DNA from: Methylobacterium sp. Leaf91
GTDB taxonomy: Bacteria > Pseudomonadota > Alphaproteobacteria > Rhizobiales > Beijerinckiaceae
Length of the DNA: 64,000 nucleotides
Reading direction: 5' to 3'
Assembly (NCBI RefSeq): GCF_001422815.1
Contig: NZ_LMMP01000012.1
Span: 5,617 to 69,616 of the forward strand
Shown here: positions 36,925 to 45,079 of the stretch, in pieces
Position numbering within the stretch: the stretch's first letter is position 1
Layout: every line of letters begins with the position of its first letter
Notes under the pieces: model-generated
Seen by the model: the letters and a program-made list of their open reading frames with translations, nothing else
Told to the model about the DNA's origin: nothing
Database searches by the model: none
Made by a program: the position numbers and the translations under genes

Positions 36925-37470
36925 TCACGCCGCCTGTTTCAGGAGCGTGACGAGGCCGCGCTCCGGGTCCGCCATGGCTGGGTAATGGGCAAGATCGGCC
37001 TGCATCAGGTGATGCGGCCGTCCATGAAGCTCGATCTCGGCGAGACTCGTCCAGTGCAAAGCCTCGAACAGGATCGCGTTGGCACTCTGCACATGGGCGA
37101 GAAAGCGCGTGCATCCGCGCGCATGGGCGGAGGCCACCGCCACGTGGATCAGGCCGGCGCCGAGGGCACCGATTCGGCGGTGATCCCGCGCCACCGCGAG
37201 GCGCGAGCCCCACCATTCGCCGGGCCGGTCGGGAGTCTCGTGGATGCGCACGGTGCCGACCACCGCGTCCGGAGTGCCGCCCAGGGTCGAGAGGGCACAG
37301 ATCGGGATCGCCGCCGCGTCGACGGCATCGCGGTCGTCGCCCTCGAAGATCCTCTGCTCGACGCAGAAGACCTGGCGACGCAGGGCGGCCGTTCCGTCCC
37401 GCTCCCAGGGCGCGGTGGCGAACTTGATCCGGAAATGGCTGGACCGGTAGGCGGGGACGGGCTCGAACAT
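36925..37470 (-). CDS. nitE: GNAT N-acetyltransferase, Nit1C (MSMEG_0567 family)
   Basis: 181 residues. A GNAT fold is indicated by FRIKFATAPWERDGTAALRRQVFCVEQRIFEGDD near the start. The acetyl-CoA loop region is WWGSRLAVARDHRRIGALGAGLIHVAVASAHARGC at about 85-119. It belongs to the subgroup found only beside the Nit1C nitrilase. The acceptor is unknown. Its start lies 10 bases after the radical SAM stop, and its stop overlaps the GTG upstream of the AIR synthase gene. Confidence 0.87.
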   Translation of the reverse strand: MFEPVPAYRSSHFRIKFATAPWERDGTAALRRQVFCVEQRIFEGDDRDAVDAAAIPICALSTLGGTPDAVVGTVRIHETPDRPGEWWGSRLAVARDHRRIGALGAGLIHVAVASAHARGCTRFLAHVQSANAILFEALHWTSLAEIELHGRPHHLMQADLAHYPAMADPERGLVTLLKQAA

Positions 37471-37479
37471 CGCCCCGCC

Positions 37480-38637
37480 TCACCGCTCGTAGGTGGACAG
37501 CGCCGAGCAGGCGCCGCAGCGGCCGCACCCGGCCTTGATGTCGGTGGAACGCAACCCCGCCCCCGCCAGCATCGCCGCGAGCGGCTTGAGCACGGAATGC
37601 ATGAAATCCGGCGAGGGGGCGGGATGGTCCTCCAGCGGCGTGCCGGAAATCGGTACGAACGGCACCACGAACGGGTAGACTCCCATGCCGATCAGGCGCT
37701 CGGACATGGCGAGGATCGCCTCCGCCGTGTCTCCGAGCCCGGCGAGGATATAGGTCGAGACCTGGCCCTTGCCGAAGACCGGAACGGCGGCGGCGAAAGC
37801 GTCGAAATAGCGGTCCAGCGACACGCTCGCCTTGCCGGGCATGATTCGCGCCCGGACCTCCGGGGTCACCGCCTCGAGATGCAGGCCGAGCGCATCGACG
37901 CCCGACGCCTTCAGCCGGGCGAACCAGCGGTCGTCATCGGGAGGCTCGCATTGGGCCTGGATCGGCAGGTCCACCGCCGCTTTCACCGCGAAGGCGCTCT
38001 CGCAGAGCACCGCCGCCCCCCGGTCGGTGGCGTTGGGCGTGCCCGTGGTCATCACCATGTGCTTGACGCCGTCGAGGAGCACGGCGGCGCGGGCGACCTC
38101 CGCGAGTTGCTGCGGCGTCTTGTGGGCGACGGTTCGCCCGGCCGCGAGCGACTGTCCGATGGAGCAGAACCGGCAGGTCTTGGTGCGGCTCTGGTAGCGG
38201 ATGCAGGTCTGCAGCACCGTGGTGGCGAGCACGTCGCGCCCGTGCAGCACGGCGATCTTCGAATAGGGCACCCCGTCGAGGGTCTGGAGCCCGTAGAACC
38301 GGGGCTTGCCCGGAAACGTCACCCGACCGATCACCGTGCCGTCATGCTCGATGAGGCTCGACCCGTCGGCATCGGGGCGGCGCACAAGATAGGGCGAATC
38401 GAAGGCGCCCGCCGTATGGACCGGCACCATCACGGTGCGGCCGGCGATGGTCATCGCCTTGTGGTCGGAGGGCCCGGCCCCGCCCCGGCGGCTGGCGACC
38501 CCGGCGCGGGTGTCAGCCAACCTGACTCCGTAGGATTGGAGGGCGTTGATCAGGTGCTCCGTCGGCATCCCCTGGTAGACCGGGGACGGCACCGGCGAGG
38601 AAGCGGCCTGGGAGGTCAGCAGCGGAGAGTCGCTCAT
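37480..38637 (-). CDS. nitD: radical SAM protein, Nit1C (MSMEG_0568 family)
   Basis: 385 residues from ATG 38637, which has GGAG eight bases upstream; ATG 38568 is an alternative. The cluster-binding cysteines appear as [14 protein letters not shown], that is CX9CX2C rather than the standard CX3CX2C, at about 144-157. An additional C-terminal pair CGRCGAC at about 374-380 could hold an auxiliary cluster. Members cleave SAM to start radical chemistry. The substrate in this family is not known. The start region lies inside the 3' end of the nitrilase gene (see the finding). Confidence 0.9.
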   Translation of the reverse strand: MSDSPLLTSQAASSPVPSPVYQGMPTEHLINALQSYGVRLADTRAGVASRRGGAGPSDHKAMTIAGRTVMVPVHTAGAFDSPYLVRRPDADGSSLIEHDGTVIGRVTFPGKPRFYGLQTLDGVPYSKIAVLHGRDVLATTVLQTCIRYQSRTKTCRFCSIGQSLAAGRTVAHKTPQQLAEVARAAVLLDGVKHMVMTTGTPNATDRGAAVLCESAFAVKAAVDLPIQAQCEPPDDDRWFARLKASGVDALGLHLEAVTPEVRARIMPGKASVSLDRYFDAFAAAVPVFGKGQVSTYILAGLGDTAEAILAMSERLIGMGVYPFVVPFVPISGTPLEDHPAPSPDFMHSVLKPLAAMLAGAGLRSTDIKAGCGRCGACSALSTYER

Positions 38638-39604
38638 GGTCGGTGCTCCGGGGATGCGGGATGTCCGATGCGGGTTTGGTCACCACCGTGCGGGCGGGAC
38701 GCGCGTCATGGTTGAGGCTGAGGAGTTCGGGGCGGGCGTAATGGCCGACCGAATCCATCATCCGCTTGCGCTTGGTGACCAGCGCCATGTCCATGTCGGC
38801 GACGAGGATGCCCTCGCCCTCCGTCATCGGCGGAACGAGGTGCTTGCCTTCCGGCGAGACGATGGCGGTGCAATTGCCGCCGCGCAGGGCCCCGCGCATC
38901 CGCTCGTCGGGAGAGATCTTGACGATCTGCGCCTCGGTGAGCCAGCCGGTGGCGTTGACGACGAAGGCGGCCGCCTCCAGGGCGTGGTGCCGGATCGTCA
39001 CCTCCATCTGGTCGGCGAAGATCTGCCCGACCATGGAGCCCGGGAACTGGGCCGCGTGGATCTCCTCGTGCTGCGCCATCAGGGCGTAGCGGGCGAGCGG
39101 GTTGTAATGCTCCCAGCAGGCGAGCGCCCCGACCCGGCCCACCGCCGTCTCGACCACGGTGAGGCCGGCACCGTCCCCCTGACCCCAGATCATGCGCTCG
39201 TGGTAGGTCGGCGTGATCTTGCGGCGCTTGAGCAGCAGCGTCCCATCGGCGTCGAAGATGAGCTGCGCGTTGTAGAGCGAGCCGTGGTCGCGCTCGTTGA
39301 TGCCGAGCACGATCACCGCGCCATGCCGGCGCGCGGCGGCCGAGACCGCCTGCGTCACCGGCCCCGGCACGGTCACCGCGCCCTCGTAGAGGCGCAAATG
39401 TTCGGGCCCCTGCGCCGCCGGCGGGGCGATGAAGGAGAAGTACGGGTAGTACGGCACGAAGGTCTCGGGGAATACGATGAACCGCGCGCCCCTGCCCGCC
39501 GCTTCGTCTGTCGCGGCGAGCACTTTCTCCAGCGTCCCGCCCGGCCGCTCCAGATCCGGGGAAACCTGGACGGCGGCGGCGCGCACGATGCGTGACTCGG
39601 ACAT
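38513..39604 (-). CDS. nitC: nitrilase, Nit1C (Nit6803/sll0784 family)
   Basis: 363 residues from ATG 39604. The nitrilase catalytic triad is visible: E47 in [21 protein letters not shown]129 in [14 protein letters not shown], and C163 in [15 protein letters not shown]. Family members hydrolyse nitriles to carboxylic acid plus ammonia; Nit1C clusters have been linked to growth on cyanide as nitrogen source. The core ends near residue 310. The last 40-50 residues are low-complexity and read through the start of the radical SAM gene in another frame, so the C terminus may be extended by a mutation. It is the second gene of the cluster, after nitB. Confidence 0.92.
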   Translation of the reverse strand: MSESRIVRAAAVQVSPDLERPGGTLEKVLAATDEAAGRGARFIVFPETFVPYYPYFSFIAPPAAQGPEHLRLYEGAVTVPGPVTQAVSAAARRHGAVIVLGINERDHGSLYNAQLIFDADGTLLLKRRKITPTYHERMIWGQGDGAGLTVVETAVGRVGALACWEHYNPLARYALMAQHEEIHAAQFPGSMVGQIFADQMEVTIRHHALEAAAFVVNATGWLTEAQIVKISPDERMRGALRGGNCTAIVSPEGKHLVPPMTEGEGILVADMDMALVTKRKRMMDSVGHYARPELLSLNHDARPARTVVTKPASDIPHPRSTDHERLSAADLPGRFLAGAVPGLPGDADGAPDQRPPILRSQVG

Positions 39605-39640
39605 CGGCCTGTTCCCTGTTCGCCATGGTCCGCGAGCATT

Positions 39641-39724
39641 CCCTCTCCCCTCTGCGGGAGAGGGTGGCCCACGAAGTGGGTCGGGAGAGGGGAGCGCCAT
39701 CTCTGGAGAGGTCGCCCCTCTCCC
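39641..39724. repeat. REP-like palindromic element within the Nit1C operon
   Basis: CCCTCTCCC and GGGAGAGGG (39641-39649 and 39656-39664) form one stem. CCCAC/GTGGG around GAA (39668-39680) form a second. GGGAGAGGGG (39683-39692) pairs with CCCCTCTCCC (39715-39724) in a third. It lies between nitB and nitC. The nested GGGAGAGGG palindromes look like the interspersed repeats common in GC-rich alphaproteobacterial genomes. It could form an mRNA hairpin that separates nitB expression from the rest. Confidence 0.65.
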
Positions 39725-39758
39725 GCCTCCACCACAGAGGGGGAGGGTCAGAACGGCC

Positions 39759-40241
39759 TCAGACCGTCCAGGTGTCGATGACCACAGCGTTGTCGCGCTT
39801 GTGCAGCAGCACCAGGTCGAGGACGTCGGTGGGGGCGATGGGGCGGATGCCCTCGATCAGCGAGGGCTCGCCATGGCCGTAGAGCGCCTGCAGCGCGAAC
39901 CGGCAGGCATAGACCTTACCGCCCTCGGAGAGGAACTTCACGATCTGGTTGTTCATGTTCATGTGGCCGGGAAAGGCCTCGTCGCCGAGCGTCGGGAAGC
40001 CGCGCTGGACGCCGAGCGTCACGCCCGGCCCGTAGAGCAGGACGGAGGTCTCGAAGCCCTTGCGCAGCAACCGCGTCGCCTGGAGCAGGTTCACGAAGCC
40101 GATGGAGCCCTCGAAGGCCACGGTGTGGAAGGTGACGAGGGCCTTCTGGCCCGGCTCGGCCTTCACGTCCTCGAAGACCTTCTCTTCGTAATCCACGAAG
40201 TAATCGCCCTTCTTATGGTGCTCGGCGGTCACGGCTGGCAT
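39759..40241 (-). CDS. nitB: MSMEG_0572/Sll0783-family nitrogen-starvation protein, Nit1C
   Basis: 160 residues from ATG 40241, with GGGGAG eight bases upstream. It begins [22 protein letters not shown] and has a DsrE-like core ([44 protein letters not shown]) with a CRFAL cysteine at about 113. The cyanobacterial relative sll0783 is induced under nitrogen starvation. The molecular function is unknown. It is the first gene of the cluster and lies directly after the candidate sigma-54 promoter. Confidence 0.9.
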   Translation of the reverse strand: MPAVTAEHHKKGDYFVDYEEKVFEDVKAEPGQKALVTFHTVAFEGSIGFVNLLQATRLLRKGFETSVLLYGPGVTLGVQRGFPTLGDEAFPGHMNMNNQIVKFLSEGGKVYACRFALQALYGHGEPSLIEGIRPIAPTDVLDLVLLHKRDNAVVIDTWTV

Positions 40242-40306
40242 CGCAAATACTCCCCGTCATCTCGATATCCGCCGCGATCACGAGCAGCGACGGCTGATGA
40301 GGAGAT

Positions 40307-40322
40307 GGCAAACCGCATGCCA
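40307..40322 (-). promoter_or_regulatory. candidate sigma-54 promoter of the Nit1C cluster
   Basis: On the minus strand the sequence reads TGGCATGCGGTTTGCC, with GG and GC doublets exactly ten bases apart and TTTGC at -12. It differs from the cyanase-operon promoter at only four of sixteen bases. Transcription would start near 40296, giving a leader of about 55 bases before nitB. A sigma-54 call without activity data is an inference, but position and motif both fit. The remaining 40242-40595 gap holds the MocR-side repeats. Confidence 0.65.
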
Positions 40323-40440
40323 GCGCCCGGTGGAGTTCGATCCAGCCAAATCCGCGCTGACGGATACAGTCAATCATGCGGTCAATATCCGCCGAATGCG
40401 AAGGCTCCGACCAGCGTGCCGATCGCTTAAAAAGCGAGCA

Positions 40441-40579
40441 TTGGATGCATACATACTCGACACAATGGACACTATACTCACGATCTATTTGAATGCATTG
40501 ACCGGAAATTCAAACCCAGGACCTCGCGGTATATCACGGCATGGCGGTTGCTTTCCATACAATGTCGAATTGAATGGAT
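40441..40579. promoter_or_regulatory. TTGRATGSAT repeats between nitB and the MocR gene
   Basis: TTGGATGCAT (40441-40450), TTGAATGCAT (40489-40498) and TTGAATGGAT (40570-40579) repeat in direct orientation. An inverted partner TCCATACAAT (40554-40563) pairs with ATTGAATGGA (40569-40578) around GTCGA with one mismatch. The last repeat ends 16 bases before the MocR start codon. MocR-type regulators typically bind repeated sites in their divergent promoter, so these are candidate operators. Confidence 0.5.
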
Positions 40580-40595
40580 ATTGATCGGTTTCGCG

Positions 40596-42047
40596 ATGAC
40601 CAACAGCCAGCGATCGGCCAAGTCCGCCCGGCCAACCTTGCCTCTCCTCGTCTCGCCGGAGGGATGGACGCCGGACCTCCGGCGCTGGGGCAAGCCGCAT
40701 TACCTCGCCATCGTCGAGGCCATTGCCGACGATATTCGGACCGGGCGTCTCGCCGTCGCGGAGCGTCTCCCGCCCCAGCGCGTCCTCGCCGAGCGGCTGG
40801 ACCTGAACTTCACCACCGTGGCGCGCGGCTATGTGGAGGCGCAGCGCCGGGGGCTCGTTGAGGCGAGGGTCGGCCAGGGGACCTTCGTCGCCGAACCGGC
40901 GCTCCGCGTCACGCAGCCGAGGGCGGCACCGGAGCGCCGGCACGGCCCCGTCGATTTCACCATGAACCTGCCGCCGGAACCCGACGACCCCGCTTTGCTC
41001 GAGCGGATGAGGGGCGGCCTCGCCTCGGTCTCGGAGAATCTCGCCAATCTGCTGCGCTACCAGGGTTTCGGCGGGACGCCCGACGACAAGGACGCGGCGG
41101 TGGAATGGCTGCGCCGCCGCGGCCTCGACGCGCCCCGCGACCGACTCCTGATCTGCCCCGGCGCCCATGCTGCCATCGGCGCCGTGATGAGTCTCGTGGC
41201 GCAACCCGGCGACACGATCTGCTGCGAGGCGCTGACCTATCCCGGCGCGCGGGCGCTCGCCGCTCATCTCAACCTGCGCCTCGTCGGCCTGCCCATGGAT
41301 GGCGAAGGGATCGACGCCGCGGCCTTCGCGGCCACCTGCACCCGTCATGCGCCGAAGGCGCTCTACCTCAACCCGACCCTGCAGAACCCGACCACGATCA
41401 CGATCTCGCCGGAGCGACGCGAGGCCATCGTCACCGTGGCGCGACGCTACAACGTGGCGATCATCGAAGACGACGCCTACGGTTTCGTGCCGATGATTCC
41501 GCTGGCGAGTTTCTACCGCCTTGCGCCGGAGATCACCTATCACGTGGCCGGCCTCGCCAAGTGCCTCGGTGCCGGCCTGCGGCTCGCCTACATGCTGGCC
41601 CCCAGTGCCCGCGCGGCACTCCAACTGACGTCCGCCCTGCGCGCATCGACGGTGATGGCCTCCCCCATCACCACGGCTCTCGCGACGCGCTGGATCAATG
41701 ACGGCACCGCAGAGGCGATCCTGGCCTTCGTCCGCTCGGAATCCCGGGTTCGCCAGGGCATCGCCGCCGGGATGCTGGGGCGGCACGGCGTGACCGCCGA
41801 CCCCGCCGGCTTCCACCTCTGGCTGTCCCTGCCCGAAGGCTGGACCCGTTCGGCCTTCGCGAGCCAGGCGCGCGCAGCCGGAATCGGCGCTGTGGCGAGC
41901 GACGCCTTCCTCGCCGCAGGAGAAGCGCCTGAAGCGGTGCGGATCTGCCTTGGAGGACTCGCCGGCCGCGCCGAGATCACGCAATCGCTGGAGGTGCTTG
42001 CCCATGCCCTGTCGCATTCACCGGAGCTGGCTTCCGCCTATATTTAG
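40596..42047 (+). CDS. MocR-family (GntR HTH plus aminotransferase) regulator
   Basis: 483 residues from ATG 40596. A GntR winged helix occupies about 25-95 (LAIVEAIADDIRTGRLAVAERLPPQRVLAERLDLNFTTVARGYVEAQRRG). A fold-type I aminotransferase domain follows: NLLRYQGFGGTPDDKDAAVEWL, VALYLNPTLQNPTT-like substrate loop, and the cofactor lysine in HVAGLAKCLGAGLRLAYM. MocR proteins use PLP to sense amines, amino acids or related metabolites. It diverges from the Nit1C cluster and is the obvious local regulator. The ligand is unknown. Confidence 0.9.
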   Translation: MTNSQRSAKSARPTLPLLVSPEGWTPDLRRWGKPHYLAIVEAIADDIRTGRLAVAERLPPQRVLAERLDLNFTTVARGYVEAQRRGLVEARVGQGTFVAEPALRVTQPRAAPERRHGPVDFTMNLPPEPDDPALLERMRGGLASVSENLANLLRYQGFGGTPDDKDAAVEWLRRRGLDAPRDRLLICPGAHAAIGAVMSLVAQPGDTICCEALTYPGARALAAHLNLRLVGLPMDGEGIDAAAFAATCTRHAPKALYLNPTLQNPTTITISPERREAIVTVARRYNVAIIEDDAYGFVPMIPLASFYRLAPEITYHVAGLAKCLGAGLRLAYMLAPSARAALQLTSALRASTVMASPITTALATRWINDGTAEAILAFVRSESRVRQGIAAGMLGRHGVTADPAGFHLWLSLPEGWTRSAFASQARAAGIGAVASDAFLAAGEAPEAVRICLGGLAGRAEITQSLEVLAHALSHSPELASAYI

Positions 42048-42268
42048 CAGCGCGCGACAAACGGCCGGAGCGGTAGCAAGAGAGCGTCAAGGTGTCCCAT
42101 GACAACGCCCCCTTTATCTCCATGACAATGTACGAAAGAAGACCGACCTAGATTATCCTAATTTATCGAGATCCTGGGTCTCATCTGTTGGTGATTCCGG
42201 AAACTCTGTGGACAGCGACGTTCTAGCTTAACGAGAGTCGGAACCTCCCCTGCCGCGATTGGTTGGCC

Positions 42269-43063
42269 ATGTCCTCGCAGCGCGGGCCTCCGGGTCCGCT
42301 TGCGGAGCTCAGACCAGAGACGATCCGGAGCACCATGCTGTTTCCCACCGACGATGCCGGGCATCCGCTCGCTCAGGAATTTCACGCCTTCATCAAGAGT
42401 CAGCCTTTCCCCTGCGTCGGTGCGAAATCGGCTCTCGCCAAGGGGCAACTGAAGGTTCTCGTGGCCCGCGACATCGCCTCCGGCTGGGACGATACGCGGA
42501 TCTATCCGGCGCTTCTGGCCTTCATCTGCCGCTACCGGGCCGACCCGAAACTGTTCCAGAGCTTCGCCGTCGTCTTCGAAGCGTCTCAGCGCCAGAGCGA
42601 AGAGGAGTTCGAGCGGCACCTGTGGGCGCGTGTGCAATCCCTCTCCGACAAGGACGTCTTTCTCGGCCAGCGCTACGACAAGCGGGTGCAGGCCGACCCG
42701 GACGACCCGCATTTCTCCCTGTCCTTCGGCGGGGAGGCGTTCTTCCTCGTCGGCATGCATCCGGGCGCGAGCCGTCCGGCCCGCCGCTTTTCCCACCCCG
42801 TCCTCGTCTTCAACGTCCGCGCTCAGTTCGAGCAGTTGCGGGCGGAGGGCCGTTACGAGGGTCTGCGCTCGGCCATTCTCGCCCGCGATGAAGCCCTTGC
42901 CGGCTCGATCAACCCGATGCTGGCGCGGCATGGCGAGACATCGGAAGCGCGCCAATACAGCGGCCGCGCCGTCGAAGGAGATTGGGTCTGCCCGTTCAGG
43001 GGGCGCGAGACTGGGACCAGGGCCGGCGACTCCGCTCTTCGGGATGGCCGCGATGCCGCCTGA
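42269..43063 (+). CDS. YqcI/YcgG-family, GntA-like heme-dependent N-hydroxylase
   Basis: 264 residues from ATG 42269 (a TTG two codons upstream is possible). The family signatures are HAFIKSQPFPCVGAKSALAKGQLKVLVARDI at about 28-58 and FSLSFGGEAFFLVGMHPGASRPARRF at about 145-170. The sole characterised relative, GntA, hydroxylates a guanidino nitrogen in guanitoxin synthesis. A similar heme-dependent N-hydroxylase activity is inferred, not demonstrated. Its 3' end overlaps the DUF1989 gene, indicating a coupled pair. Confidence 0.75.
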   Translation: MSSQRGPPGPLAELRPETIRSTMLFPTDDAGHPLAQEFHAFIKSQPFPCVGAKSALAKGQLKVLVARDIASGWDDTRIYPALLAFICRYRADPKLFQSFAVVFEASQRQSEEEFERHLWARVQSLSDKDVFLGQRYDKRVQADPDDPHFSLSFGGEAFFLVGMHPGASRPARRFSHPVLVFNVRAQFEQLRAEGRYEGLRSAILARDEALAGSINPMLARHGETSEARQYSGRAVEGDWVCPFRGRETGTRAGDSALRDGRDAA

Positions 43064-43691
43064 CATCGCCCTCCCCCCGGTCCGACGCCACGAGATCGCG
43101 CCCCGCAGTGGCGTCGCCTTCGTGCTCGCCAAGGGCGACCGCCTCACCGTGATCGACCCGAACGGCGAGCAGGTCGCCGATCTTCTGGCCTTCTCCGCGG
43201 CCGACCGCGAGGAGGTGATCTCGTCGGGCCGGACCCTCGATTACGCCAGCCGCATCTACCTGACGACGGGCGACCCGATCTACTCGAACCGCTCCAACGT
43301 TCTGCTGCGCATTGTCGAGGATACGGTGGGGCGGCACGATTTCCTGCTGACCCCCTGCTCTGCGGACACCTTCCGCATCATTTACGGCGACACGCATCCG
43401 CACCGCGGCTGTTTCGGCAACCTCGCCGCCGCGCTCGCGCCCTATGGCATCGAGCCGGACCGGATCCCGGTGGCCTTCAACGTGTTCATGAACGTCGTGG
43501 TGAACGGCGAGACCGGGGAATTAAAGGTCGAGCCGCCCCTGAGCCGGGCCGGCGACCGTGTGACCTTCGAGGCCGAGACCGACCTCATTATCGGGCTCAC
43601 CGCCTGCTCGGCTCTGCAATCGAACAACAATGCTTTCAAGCCGATCCATTACGAGATCCGGCCCGCAGGTGCGCCCCCGCAATCGCCCTGA
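43044..43691 (+). CDS. DUF1989 / urea carboxylase-associated family protein
   Basis: 215 residues from ATG 43044 (ATG 43053 equally likely), overlapping the previous gene by 20 bases. Motifs include APRSGVAFVLAKGDRLTVIDPNGEQVADLLAF at about 18-49, CSADTFRIIYGDTHPHRGCFGNLAAALAPYG and VFMNVVVNGETGE. Proteins of this family form the carboxyguanidine deiminase CgiAB in guanidine-using bacteria; others are uncharacterised. Only one such subunit is present here and no guanidine carboxylase is nearby. The coupled GntA-like gene suggests chemistry on a guanidino or N-oxygenated substrate. Confidence 0.78.
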   Translation: MAAMPPDIALPPVRRHEIAPRSGVAFVLAKGDRLTVIDPNGEQVADLLAFSAADREEVISSGRTLDYASRIYLTTGDPIYSNRSNVLLRIVEDTVGRHDFLLTPCSADTFRIIYGDTHPHRGCFGNLAAALAPYGIEPDRIPVAFNVFMNVVVNGETGELKVEPPLSRAGDRVTFEAETDLIIGLTACSALQSNNNAFKPIHYEIRPAGAPPQSP

Positions 43692-43742
43692 CCCTGCGCC
43701 TCGTGCTAGGGGCCCCGCTGCCCCGGACATGAGATCAGCGTC

Positions 43743-44459
43743 ATGACGACCACGAAGCCCGCCCTCGCCCGCGCCGTCGCCTATGCCGATGGCGGCTGTG
43801 ATCCGAACCCGGGCCCGGGGGGCTGGGGCGTCGTGATCGAGGGGCCGGAGGGCAAGATCGAGCTCTGCGGCGGCGACCGCGCTACCACCAACAACCGGAT
43901 GGAACTGACAGCGGCGATCAAGGCCCTGTCGCATTTCCCCGCCGGGTCGGCGATCGAGATGCGCTGCGACAGCCAGTACGTCATCAAGTCGGTGACCGAA
44001 TGGATGCGCGGCTGGAAGGCGAAGGGCTGGCGCACCAGCACCGGGCCGGTGAAGAACGTCGAGTTGATGCAGGAGCTCGACGCCCTCAACGCCGCCCGCG
44101 ACGTGAAATGGACCTGGGTGCGGGGCCATACCGGCAATGTCGGCAACGAGCGCGCCGACAGGCTGGCGGCGCAGGGCCGGCGGCAGGCCCTCGGTCTCGC
44201 TCCGGCCGGCGAACCGGTTCCGTCCCCCGCCGTCCCGGCGGTGGTGCCTCCTCCGGGCGTGGCGGCGGAAGCGCCGGCCCCTGCCCCCCGCACGACGCCG
44301 GTGGCGATCGATCTCGGCCTCGGCCTCGACGTGTCGCGAGCGGCCAAACTCGGCGGGCTGACGCCTCAGGCCTTCGTCGAACGCGCAATCCGCGTGGCCC
44401 TGAAACTCGGGCCGGACGGCATCGCCCGCGTGCTGGATGGCGGTTCCGCCAAACCGTGA
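43743..44459 (+). CDS. rnhA: ribonuclease HI with C-terminal extension
   Basis: 238 residues, about 85 longer than the standard enzyme. The catalytic acids are D16 in AYADGGCDPNPGPGGWG, E in NNRMELTAAIKAL, D in MRCDSQYVIKS and D in HTGNVGNERADRLAAQG. It degrades the RNA strand of RNA-DNA hybrids. After about residue 150 a proline/alanine-rich linker leads to a short conserved-looking helix (RAAKLGGLTPQAFVERAIRVALKLGPDGIARVL) of unknown role. Its stop overlaps the GTG of the glycosylase gene, coupling two DNA-repair functions. Confidence 0.92.
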   Translation: MTTTKPALARAVAYADGGCDPNPGPGGWGVVIEGPEGKIELCGGDRATTNNRMELTAAIKALSHFPAGSAIEMRCDSQYVIKSVTEWMRGWKAKGWRTSTGPVKNVELMQELDALNAARDVKWTWVRGHTGNVGNERADRLAAQGRRQALGLAPAGEPVPSPAVPAVVPPPGVAAEAPAPAPRTTPVAIDLGLGLDVSRAAKLGGLTPQAFVERAIRVALKLGPDGIARVLDGGSAKP

Positions 44460-45037
44460 GCCTCGGGCAAGCCGTGAGCTTCGGGGCGGATTTCTATGCG
44501 AGGCCGGCGGCGGCGGTGGCCTCCGACCTGATCGGATGCCGTCTCCTCGTCTCCGGGATCGGCGGGCTCGTCGTCGAGACCGAGGCCTATGACCGGAGCG
44601 ACCCCGCCTCCCATAGTTTCAACGGGCCGACCCGGCGCAATGCCAGCATGTTCGGGCCGCCGGGCCATGCCTATGTCTACCGCTCCTACGGCATGCATTG
44701 GTGCCTCAACCTCGTCTGCGAACCGGGGAGCGCGGTACTGATCCGCGCAATCGAGCCGAAGGAGGGGATCGAGACCATGCGGGAGCGGCGCGGGCTCGAC
44801 GCCCTCCGCCTTCTCTGCGCGGGACCGGGCCGCCTGTGTCAGGCCCTGGCGGTGACGAACCTGCAGGACGGCCTTCCCCTCGACCGGCCGCCCTTCGAGC
44901 TGGAGCGACGGGACGCGACGCCGGAGATCCTGGCCGACCGTCGCATCGGCATCACGCGCGGGGCGGATACCCCGTGGCGCTTCCTCCTCGCGGGCTCCGC
45001 CTATCTCAGCAAGCCGGTATCGCGCCGACGGGAATAG
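44456..45037 (+). CDS. 3-methyladenine DNA glycosylase (Mpg/AAG family)
   Basis: 193 residues from GTG 44456 overlapping the rnhA stop (GTGA). AAG-family motifs are DLIGCRLLV, VVETEAYDRSDPASHSFNGPT (the catalytic glutamate is in VVETEAY), RNASMFGPPGHAYVYRSYGMHWCLNLVC, and LCAGPGRLCQALAVT. The family removes alkylated and deaminated purines and starts base-excision repair. It acts on DNA in the cytoplasm. Coupling with rnhA places it in a repair and genome-maintenance unit. Confidence 0.92.
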   Translation: MSLGQAVSFGADFYARPAAAVASDLIGCRLLVSGIGGLVVETEAYDRSDPASHSFNGPTRRNASMFGPPGHAYVYRSYGMHWCLNLVCEPGSAVLIRAIEPKEGIETMRERRGLDALRLLCAGPGRLCQALAVTNLQDGLPLDRPPFELERRDATPEILADRRIGITRGADTPWRFLLAGSAYLSKPVSRRRE

Positions 45038-45079
45038 GCCGACCATCGAGGGACACCGGTGCCCAGGGTCGTTTCGGTC

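Noticed and set aside
42231..42248. Possible sigma-54 promoter upstream of the GntA-like gene
   Set aside because: Only the GG and GC doublets match; the surrounding -24 and -12 bases do not, so chance is likely.
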